Of a stretch of DNA of 64,000 nucleotides, positions 13,001-25,000 are shown one piece after another (the stretch's first letter is position 1; every line of letters starts with the position of its first letter). The notes below the pieces were generated by a model that worked only from the letters and a program-made list of their open reading frames with translations, ran no database searches and was not told the origin of the DNA. A program made the position numbers and the translations under genes. The stretch is from Procambarus clarkii (taxonomy: Eukaryota; Arthropoda; Malacostraca; Decapoda; Cambaridae): NCBI RefSeq assembly GCF_040958095.1, contig NC_091165.1:28142998-28206997 (forward strand), read 5' to 3'.

Positions 13001-16000
13001 AGGAAGGCCTAGGAAGATTCTTGGAAGGCTTTGTCAATGGGTTCCTGTAGCTCCGGAATGTCACCGAGAGAGCCACCAGGACAAGGCATTTTTATTATAT
13101 TCAATGCTGGTTTTATTTTTATCTAAGCCTTAAACTTTGTAAAGATATTTTTTTTAAGTAATATAGCCCTCACATTTGGCAAGGGTTTCTACATAACCCT
13201 AGAATTTCTCAGTTTTGGAGAACATAGATTCGGTGGGACACATTTAGCCACTTTTATACCAACTTTGATTTTGCATGGGTGAATTTTGTTAGTACTGTAT
13301 ATGGGTTCAGATGGGGTTAACACGGAATAATGTTGCTAATTTACGCTAATCTACAGGTGTTTTACGTTCTCTGGAAATTATCAGAGTCAGTCACATGTAA
13401 CATTCTTCTGTTTTACAAATATTTTGAATGTGCATCATAGCACATTCCAACCATTAGGGACATCATTATGTGCTGAGATTGCGATGAATAAGTAAGTAAG
13501 AGTAGAGTAAGTAAGCATTAGAGTAAGCATTAAAATTATAATGTTAAAATAGGCATTTGATTAAGTAAAAAAATTGAAAAAAAGGGCCTTTGGTTGTCTG
13601 GAACTTAATTAAACCATTGTTCCCAATATATATAACATAAACTTTTATTTGTCAGTTTTTTTATTTACTCTATATAATTTTTCCAGGGACATAATCCTCC
13701 CTTTGAAAATTGAGGGCCACTTACAGTACATGTTATAATTCCTGTTGTCAGGGACAGGAAGCCTGTACTTATGTTTATCGAGATACCCTTAGGCCCACTG
13801 TTAATCTTTCCCTGTATGAAATCCACAATAGTTCAGGTTAAGGGCCTGCCCAAAACGCTATGCGTGTTACTGGCTTTGCAAGAATGTAAGAACACCAATG
13901 TTATGTGCGCTCACAACCCACTGTACCTTTTTGTATATAATTAAATAAAGTAATTAATAATAATGTATAGTTGCCTAACCCCTAACCCCTGGGTACCTAT
14001 TTTCTACTTGGTGAACAGAGGCATCAGATTAGAGGAAACATGCCCATCGATTTCTGACTGGCCTAGGTCCGTTGATTGTGAGTCTAGGACACATCACTGT
14101 GCTACCTAGAGCCCTTCTGTATTATATATTGCATTAATTAAGATATGTTGATAGCCTAAAATGTCAGCATTCCTTTACAGTTACATAAGACTTCACTTTC
14201 CATTATAACAAATTTATAACAATTACAATATTTATATTGAAATAGGGTTAGTCATAAAAATAACCCCTATTGCCTCAGTTATTTTATGTTTTAAGGGAAA
14301 TTATATAACAATTCATGTAGAATGATGCCATTAACATCTACACTTGCACACATCTTAACATGTTTTACAATTGCTTTGCCTAGTCTCTGTGGTGTAGTGG
14401 TAAGACACTCGCCTGGCGTTCCGCGAGTGCTTTGTCATGGGTTCGTATCCTGGCCGGGGAGGATTTACTGGGCGCAAATCCTTAACTGTAGCCTCTGTTT
14501 AACTCAACAGTAAAATGGGTACTTGGTTGTAAAAACGATTTTTTGCGGCAGGGATCGTATTCCAGGGACCTGCCCAAAACGCTACGTGTACTAGTGACTG
14601 TACAAGAATGTAACAACTCCTGTATATTTCTAAAAAAAAAAATGTACTTTTTGTAATGTGTCTAATGCTTTTTAAATTATATTTATAATTTTTTTCTTAA
14701 ATGCTGCTTATAATGAAGAAAGCACTTAATGGCTGCATCTTGACTATGAAAGATGACCTTCTCGGTCTGCAAGTATAATTTATAAGACATGGACATGCTG
14801 GTTATCAGTAGGTAAGTGCTCTCATGTAGTTAGGCACACTGTGAAGGCCGGATTATACAGTACTGTACTTGTACTTCTACAACTATAAGGTAAGTTGGTT
14901 TTATTGCCAGACATCGTATCTAGAATGTATTTTCAAGAGCCTTATATTTTGGGTATTGTAGCTTCAAAAGGCTTATTTGGCTTTTATTGTCAAATTTTGT
15001 ATTTTGGTAAAAAAATTCTATATCAACAGTTTATAAAAACTATAGTAAATTTTTTAGAAAATAAATTCGTCTTAAAGACCAAAACATCCCATATCTGTCT
15101 CTGCAATACTATTTTTTGTTTATTGTAGTAAAAGTATGACAGTATTAGTTACTCAATTATTTTGACCTCTAAAATTCTCAAGACTTGGTGCAAATGATTC
15201 TTAGGTTGAGAGTTTCCTGAAGATTGCAGAAGATCAGGCTAATGCCTATGCCAGCAACAACATAATCATGACAATGGGTATGGATTTTCATTATCTTAAT
15301 GCCCATGCTTGGTACAAGAATTTGGACAAGTTAATAAGGTATGTTGAAGCTTCGTAAAATTTCTAGTGTGTTAATCAAGCAATGTTAGATGAGTTTATTG
15401 GGGTTCTTTGTACAAGAGTAATGTCTGAAATTTTCTGTGAAGTTTTTAATCCATGTGCAGATACAATAATACATTTAAGATTATCCATAAGATAATCTAT
15501 TTGAGTCTCACATTATAGTCTTTATTGTACAGTTGGCTTCATTGCCAAGTCACAACTGGGGATCCCAGGTTCAATTTCCAGGAGGTACAAAAATAACTGG
15601 GCACATTTCCTTTTACCTGTCATGGGACAGGCTTCCTGTCCTCTACAAAATTAATTGTGTGATTTACCAGAGCCTCAAAGTGAAGCCTCAAAGGATTTTA
15701 AGTGAATCTCAATGTTTCTTGTTTCAGGTATATTTTTCAATGCTGTACTATATTTTTTATATGTATGAATGTATAATAGGTTGTGTTATGAGAATTTTTC
15801 TTTGATCAATTAGTACATTCTTGTAAAGCCACTAATATGCATAACATTTCTGGCAAGTTTTAAAGCTATCCAAGAATATGGCAGTAAATATTAAGCTATA
15901 AGTTGAACAATCAATCTTAAACAGAGAAATCAAACTAGTGATGGGAATACAATACAAAATTGTAGTACAGCTACAAGCAGTCCCCAACTTATGAACAGGA

Positions 16001-19000
16001 TGCATTTTTAAAAGATAGCAATGTCTTGCTTGTGGAACTATGCATTTTGAAGAGTAGAGAGATTTAATTGGTAAAGGAAGAGGCAATAGAAGGTGATGAT
16101 ACATGGAGGGCAGAGATTGGTGAAGCATCTTCAGTGTCACTGGTTGCTGTAGATAGTTAAAACTTTGTGTCCCTGATGATACAGTAACACCTATTAAACT
16201 CAGTCTCAGCAAAATTAAAGATACTGTACCATTCGCACCTTATTTTTCCCATGCTCTATTGGAGAAGTTAATGAGTGAAATCTAAGTTCAACCTGCAACA
16301 CAATGGCTGTGTACCAGAATAACCTGTCTAAAGAAATTTCACAATCATTGTCATTGCAGCTGAATGATGAAGAAAGGAACCTTGGGGCTGTGATCCAATA
16401 GCGATGTCAAGAAATTTCCAGTATTGTATCATTGTTTGTCCTTGTAGATTTCCTATAGAGTATGTGTTGTACATGAAATAATGCAATTTTAAAGTTTAAA
16501 ATAAATAATTTTTTGACAATCTCATTCTCAGATATGTGAATGAAAGACAGAAAAATGGGTCAAAAGTGAATGTGTTTTACTCCACTCCATCCTGCTACCT
16601 GAAAGCTCTGCATGATGCTAACATTACATGGCCAACCAAGACCGATGACTTCTTCCCATATGCCTCTGGCAACCACTCGTACTGGACTGGCTATTTCACC
16701 TCTAGACCAGCTTTTAAAGGCTACATCAGGCAGACTAACAATTTCTTGCAGGTAAAGAAACTAACTGTACCAGCAGAGCAGGCATGAGGAATCCTCTTTT
16801 TAGGAACATAATTGGTATTTCCATTTCTATTGTTTAAAATAGGTAAAATATATCTTAGGCTATTACCTAAAAATACTAAAAAATAAGTGGAAATTAGTGC
16901 ATGTTGGGAATAAATGGGGTATATAAAATTTGATGAATGTAAATGATAAAAGTATATCAGAAAATTACAGATATATAAATTAGTTTAAATTTGTTTTGAG
17001 CGTATTCAAGAGAAGACTGCTAAAAGTTCAAGTTAACAAAAATAATATACAGATAATTGTGGGGAGGAGAGAGAAACTGAAGTGTGTGAATTAAGTAGTT
17101 AAAGATCAATAACTAGTTCTAGGTCAATATGTCTACATATCTAGGCTCTGTTATTTACAAAAAAAGAAATTTGTTCAATAGTTAAGAGTGAAGTGAGGTA
17201 AGAAAGATGTCTGGTTCTATCAAAGTTCTGATGCTGTCAAAGTTCCTGATGCTGATGCTATCAAAGTTCTGATGCTGTCAAAGTTCCTGATGCTGATGCT
17301 ATCAAAGTTCTGATGCTGTCAAAGTTCCTGATGCTGATGCTATCAAAGTTCTGCAGCTATCAAAGCTGCAAGAAAGAGTGGTAGTGCTGGCCCTTAAGTA
17401 TAGATGTAAGATGCTGGTGTTGTGTGAGCATTAAAGTGGAGAGCTGGCTTGCAGATAGAACAGTGACTGTCTATATATATATGCATGTTAACCGCTATCT
17501 CTATAATGGCTGTGACCAGGGCAGGAAGCTAGTTGCTTAAGGACAGGGGCATGTACATGAAAATAATCATCTCTTTTAAAGGCTTTGACTGTTACAACTA
17601 ACCAAGTGGTAGCAACATGCTAAGATTATGATGTCAAATGTCATATCTCCAGGCTGTCAAACAAGTGTCATCCCTTCTTGGACTGGGTCAGGACTCACGG
17701 CTCGAAAGGCTGAAAGAGGCAATGGGCGTCATGCAGCACCATGATGCTGTTTCAGGCACTGCCAAACAGCATGTCACTGATGATTACTCACAAAGGCTAT
17801 CACTGGGCATTACAGAATCTTTTGAGATGGTAGCAGAAGCGTACAGGTGAGCATGGATGCAAAGTGGTGACCAAATTGCAGGTGGTAGGAGTGTAAAAGT
17901 AGATATTGTATATAATCAGTCTGTGTCTGCTGAGGATGTTACAACTCTTTCAATTATTCACTAATGATTATAATTGTCACTAATTGTCTTTTTATTACAT
18001 GTTATGAGTATGAATTTTTAGTTTCCAATAAAGTTTAATAAAGTTAGCATTGTACTGATTTTGAAAGATGAGCATTTACCTGCATCATTTTTTAATAAAT
18101 TCATGAGTTACATTTTGCTTGATATACCAGTGTATGGACTTGAGGGGCACATAATGTTTGACTTTAGTATTGTATATACACTACAGTAATATTACTGGAC
18201 ATTTTACATGTCACACGTATAACACTCTGTTCATTCTCTCAGATTTTTATCCTTAAATATTGTAACTTTCTTTCTATCATTGTAATAGTTTATCAAAGTT
18301 AAAGGCTTCTAGTAATCTTTTCTATAAATGTTGTATTTTTCCTTTTTACCATTTTTGGAGAAATTAAATTCATTATACTGTACAGTATTAAATTATCTAA
18401 ATAATTTAATAACATAAAAGTTATGTTTTGAGAATTCATTTGAATGCACTTCTTTTATTTAAAACATCATTAATTGCAAGAATTATTCTCATTTCAGCAA
18501 ATTACAACAAAGTACTTCAGAGTTACAAGAAAGTATAGATTATATTTTCTGTCCCCTTCTCAATATTTCTTCGTGTCAAATCTCGGAAACATCATCAGCG
18601 TTCATTGTGACACTCTACAATCCTCTAGCCAGGCCACGTCAGTATTATGCAAGGATACCTGTTCCAGCTGATGTTGGATATAAGGTTACAGATTTTAAAG
18701 GTAAGCAGTCTCATTTCTGCTGAATTTAAAAAATACAGCTCAATAAAATTGTAAGGATAAATGTGGGGGACCTTTGACAAGCTGCTGGCTTCCTGTCTCT
18801 ATCAAAGACAGGAATTTTCCATCACAGGGTTATTAACCCATGGAACTGACTACCTACTGAAGCCGTAGCTGCCAAAACTGTGCTGGATTTCAAAACCTAC
18901 CTGGAAAAGTTCATCGTGTCAAATGGGGGGGGGGGGGACTTCAACAAGCCACCGGCTTCCTGTCCTCATCGAGGCCACTAGGGTTACTGGCCCTCAGGTA

Positions 19001-22000
19001 AATCATGTAAAGCCACTAGAGAGAGATAGTGGCCTTCAGGTAAATTCAGGTAAATTTTTATCTTATGGCTAACAAAAATGATTTAAGATTAATGTGTGGG
19101 AATGATAATACATTTGAAGCAAATACAGTACTTAATAATACTAATAGAATTATGTAAGCTAATACTATATACAATGTGACTTTGCTTGAACAGGTTGCGA
19201 TGGAATGGAACTCTTGTTGGGCCAGAAAAATTTTCTAACAAACTCTTGGTGAGCCAGAATATGCTATCCACTCCACCTTGCAGTTAAAATAAACCTTGCA
19301 TTTTGTCCCTAATTACATAGCATAAGAGTGCATATACAGTGGACTTGATCTTCATGTGACATATCCATGTTTTGACAGGTAATGCCATAGAGGCACAATT
19401 AGTACCTCTACCCGAGTCTGTGTTATCCATCCCAGGCCGTAACTCAACAGCCAAGTATGATTTAGTATTCATAGCAGAGGACATTCCTCCACTTGGTTTT
19501 CTTCAGTTCCACATACAAAGAACAGCAAACATACGTATCCACAGACAGCAAAAGTCTAGTATCCGTGTGCCACATGACAGTAATGAGATAAACATCGTCA
19601 ACGAGGTGAGACATGTTAATATCTACTAGTAATTATACTTTAAGGAGCAGTTCTAATTTATATTGGAAATTTAATTACTGTATATATAAATATATGAATT
19701 CATAAATATATGAATTAGAAGCCCTTAAAATATTATCAAAGGAAGTTCTACACAGTTCTTCATACTGTTCATATATGTGAGTAAAGTAACAAATCACTGG
19801 TGGTAGAAGGGAACATTGTTCTACTTTTGTTGCATGCAATGCATATATACTCAGTTATGCTCAACTGGTCTTAGTTGCTTATCATATGCTTGTAACCCTC
19901 ATAGTGTTCAACATTGGGGCTCATAATAGGTCTTCATGCATAGATAATATTTGGTTGTTTTCTTAGAACCTGGCCATAGGTATATCAGCACGTACTGGTC
20001 TTCTCGAATCTGTTGGGGTCATCACCTCTGATGGCATCAAAAATATCCTGGTAATGTATGAGTATTATCTCTTTTTAATGTACTGTATTTGTTTTGTTAA
20101 GGTATTGAAACATTTAGGTATTCAGAATAAAATGATGTAATTTTGTTGTATGCATTTTGATTTATAACACATATTTAAAGATCTTTAGTTTATTATGTAC
20201 AATAATGCATTTCTAAATACTGTACATGCACAGTCAACTCTCAATTTTAATTGGATTTATAATACAGTACATAATTAGTTCTACACGAGATAAAAGTTGA
20301 AATCATTAAGAATTTATATGACCAATGTACTGTTCTACAGTATGTAATTTATCTTGGTACAAGTTCTTAGTGCCAACAGCTTCATATAATAAAAATAATA
20401 ATAATTAATAATAATAATAGTAGTAGGCATCCATCAGTCTCAGGAGACTATGGAGTTGCACTGTGGTTGTTGGTCTGGAGTGGCCTCACCAGGGCACAAA
20501 GCCTGGGTAGGTTGATTCGGGGGAGAAGCTGTTACCCAGGCAAATAAGTCTGGCAAATAAATCAAATGTTACCCAAATAATAAGTCATTACTTTAATTAT
20601 AAAAATTTAACAGAAGTACAGTACAGTACTGTTAATCTTAAATTTAATACGGTAGTTAATACTAGCGGATATATTTTCGTTAACAAGTTCGTGAGTACAT
20701 ACATACTGCTTTTTTATTTCACTGTCAATATTTTTGAAGTACTGTACTAGGAAAAGGTGGTGATTATCAAAATTGTATAGATGGAGTTATATTTTCTATA
20801 ATACTCTAATAGGTCAGTTAGTAGAACAAAGGTTCTTAGGTAAATGTCATATAATATAATTCTGTAGACTGCAATACTAGCAACCAAATTGGATGGTTGA
20901 AATCATAAGTGGATTCTTTTTTAGTTCATTTTTTTTATTTATAGTGTGTTTAGTTTGGTGATACAAAAGGTAGTGTCATCAGGAAATAGTATTAAATAAA
21001 TAAATAATAAATAAATATGTTTATTCAGGTAAGGTACATACATACATACAAGTGATGTTACATTAATGGATTGATATATTGATAGAGCTAGTACATACAA
21101 TGCCTAAAGCCACTATTACGCAATGCGTTTCGGGCAAGAAAAACATTAATATCTAGAACTTAATACTAATTGAGCATAAAGAATAAAAAGTGTTGAGAAC
21201 AAATACAAATAAAGATAAAACAAAAAAAAGAAGGGGGAACATGACTGAAAAAGCAGCACAAATACAATAGGTTGACAAACAGTGTTGATTAAACAAAAAA
21301 AAAAAATTACAGACATGGGTTGACAATAGAGGAGTGAGGTAGGTTACAGGGAATTTATTAGGTAGTGTTTAGTTTTTATCTTAAACTGGTTGAGAGAGGT
21401 ACAGTCTTTAACATGGCTGGGAAGGTCATTCCACATTCTGGGTCCCTAGATTTGTAGAGCATTTCTAGTTTGATTAAGTCGTACTCTAGGAATATCAAAA
21501 CTGTATTTATTTCTGGTGTGGTGCTCATGGGTTCTGTTACAACCTTCAATGAAGCTTTTGAGGTCAGGATTGGCATTACAGTTCAGCGTTTTATATATGT
21601 ACAATACACAAGAGAGAATGTGCAGTGACTTAATATCTAACATATTCAGAGATTTTGAGAGATTTATTGACTTAAGGTTAAGTGTTTCAGGCAAATCATT
21701 GATATAAATCTAGGGTCAAGTATGCTACCTTGGGGTATGCTTACCTGTAAATGATCACCTGGATTTACAAGGAGTGAGATATATCTCTAGGAGTTCCTCC
21801 TCATATCCATTATACCTGATAAATTTATACATGCCCATGTTCTACTTTATTGTTATACTTGATCGTGAAGTTATAAGTCAAGATTACTTCCATGGCCGTT
21901 GCTTCAAATGTGTTTCGTTCATTAACCTAACAGTGTTTAAGGGAGTGAAATGTGCACATGTGTTAATTTACAGTATATGTTTATTTGTGTGAATTGTTTA

Positions 22001-25000
22001 TTGATATCTTATTTTGAGATGATTTCGGGGCTTAGCATCCCTGCGGCCCTGTCCTCGACCAGGACTCCCGTTTGTTACACGTTCCCAGGAAGCTGCCTGT
22101 AGCAGCTGTCTAACTCCCAGGTACCTATTTACTGCTAGGTAAACAGAGATATCAGGGTGAAAGAAACTGCCCATTTATTTCCGCCTCCACCAGGGATCGA
22201 ACCCTGAACCTCAGGACTACAAATCCCGAGCACTGTCCACTCAGTTGTCAGGCCCTTTTATACCTCACAAATATTTTTAATTTTAAATGCTGTACTGTAT
22301 GTTTTGACCACTTACTTATTTTAACGCATTTGATGTTGTGTAGGTAAACCAAACTTTCCTGTGGTATGCTGGAATGAGTGGTAACAATGACAACGAAGAA
22401 AGCAGAGCATCTGGTGCCTACATCTTCCGGCCAAATAACACTGATGCACTGCCCATCGCATTACAAGCCAACTTTACTATTGTAGAAGGTCGGTTCTAGT
22501 TTTTGTGCTATAACAAATATTTCAGTTGTGTTTTAACATAAATGAGTTGCATTGTCAGTGCTGTAAAACCTGCATTTAGTGCCATTAACACTGATGAGAA
22601 TGTGAATAGCTGAACAAATCCACAAGGGCCGTGACGAGGATTTGAACCTGCGTCCGAGAGCATCCCAGACGCTGCCTTAATCGACTGAGCTACGACATGA
22701 TCAAAAGTGAATAGCTGAATTTTAACAAAAATTTATATTCAGTTTCATTGAGTAGTCAATAATAAAGGATTTAATATATCTAATTCCTCGAGGGTTCTTC
22801 TTACCACCTCCTTACTGACTACAATAGTGTCTAGTGTTGCTCCTTGGCATCTGCAGTCTGCTATCTTTGATTATTCTTTTGTTATGGGTTGTAGACCTGA
22901 ATTCATTTGGTGAGTTCCTCACTCACCTGGTCACTTTCTGCAAGATGCTTTCCTGTATCTTCTGTACTGTATATGATTATGAGTCAGTTTTGGCTGGTTC
23001 TTGGTTTTTGTGATGTTATTTTCAAATTTCTGCTCTGCTGCAATCCTGATTCTGGTGTATGCATTCTACACTTTGGATCTTGTTTTTGAAGAACCATCTC
23101 ATGAACTTTGTTTTAAACTTGGATATTTTCCATTCAAGTTTTTGCACTGTTGAATAGATAACTTTGCCTTTGTTATGACCTATTAAAAAGAAAAAAGCAT
23201 GAGATTCAAATGTTGTTTTGTTTTTTATTATTACAGTAATTACCATTATATTACCGCTTGAAGTTAATATGATTACAGTATTCTCATCAAACTGTTCATA
23301 AAGATGAAGCTGTTGTAGAAAAATTAGTTAAAATAAATACATTATTAACAAAATTTTAATGTTCCTTACAACAGCCAGAAGTTGGAATGTTTTCTTGTTT
23401 TGTTTATTTGAACTGTGGCATTGTAAAATGATTGTGTAAGCATAACTGACTATTTTCATAAAACCATCCCAACGATGACTCTTTTGACATGTTCTCAGGC
23501 CCAGTGGTGGCTGAAGTACACCAAGTATGGGCACCATGGTTGAGTCAGGTCCTCAGGCTCTACAAGGGACAGCAAGAACTGGAAATGGAATGGATTGTTG
23601 GATCAATACCTATTGAGTAAGTAGTAGGAGTTATGAAATAAGATCTATGCTCTACCACTCACAGGATGTGTGTAGAGTGTACAATAAATTAACTGCCACT
23701 GGTGGCATCAGTCAATCATAAGAACACGAGTATAGAAGAGTATTTTTATTAAACGCCATATTTTTACTCTCGTGAATCTGGTTCTCACATTTTTTTGTAA
23801 TATACAGTACTCGTGTCTAATAATGTGTCCAGCTAGTAGTGTAAACACTCATATACTGTAAATCTTTTTCCATCCTGACAGAGATGGCATAGGAAAGGAG
23901 ATCGTGAATCGTGTAGTGTGGCCAGGTGTTAACACTAGCGGCACTTTCTACACTGATTCCAATGGCCGGGAAATACTAAGACGTAAGAGCTCCTAATACT
24001 CTTATTTATTCATGCTTCACTGCCTTTATCCTTTTCTTTTTCTTTTTTTCTTTTTATGGAAAACATTTCTCCTAAGATTAGACAATTCCTACCAATCACA
24101 TCTTCTAAACATACATTATACCACACCCATACCACATCATGCTGTGTTAACACAACTGCTCTTTAATAGTCATCGATGAAACTATGATTCATTTTGCTTT
24201 TGAAGTAAAGATTTATGTATCATTAATTTATTGAAAAGTAATGTTAAGAAGAACCTAATTTCTCATTGCTACTTTTTCTAATTTTTTTGCAAGAAAATAT
24301 GCACCCAAATTTTATAGGAACCTTAATATCAACATTAAGAACAGACAAATTTATTGACAGATATTTACATTGTCAGGGGTTAAGAACTATCGTCCAACAT
24401 GGAAATTAAATAACCAGGAGCCTGTTGCTGGTAACTATTATCCTGTGAACTCTAGACTCTTGCTCAGTGCTGGACCTTCCTTCCGGGCTGCCATTCTCAC
24501 TGACCGCTCCCAGGTGAGTCACTTGCTGTTTAAATAGGGGTTATATGATAATATTATATACTGCATTTCACTGTATTATATTTAGCCCCATAAGGATTAG
24601 AGGATTGACCGTACTTATCAAAAGTATGTTAATGCTCATTTTAGTATGTTTGTAAGTTTGTTTGCACTTTAGCCTTTATGTGAACAATAATTTTATAAGA
24701 ATCCTAATAATCATATACAGTTAGTAAGTCAGTATTTTTCTTCAAATGACAGGGTGGAACATCCTTAGGGGATGGCCAAATGGAGCTGATGGTTCACAGA
24801 CGCCTCCTCCATGATGATGCGTTTGGAGTAGGTGAAGCACTAAATGAGACAGCCTTTGATCAAGGTCTAGTAGTACGGGGCAAACACTACCTTGTCCATA
24901 GGTAAGTGCTAACCATTTGTTATTCATCCCTGGTAGGCAACATTACCTTACTCATAAGCATAGCAGAAGAAAGAAAGAAAGATAGTGTAGTAAGATATGA

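Noticed and set aside
22615-22710. Possible functional tRNA gene
   Set aside because: A- and B-box layout is present, but similar tRNA-like heads occur several times with SINE bodies attached; no clear complete cloverleaf with terminator.
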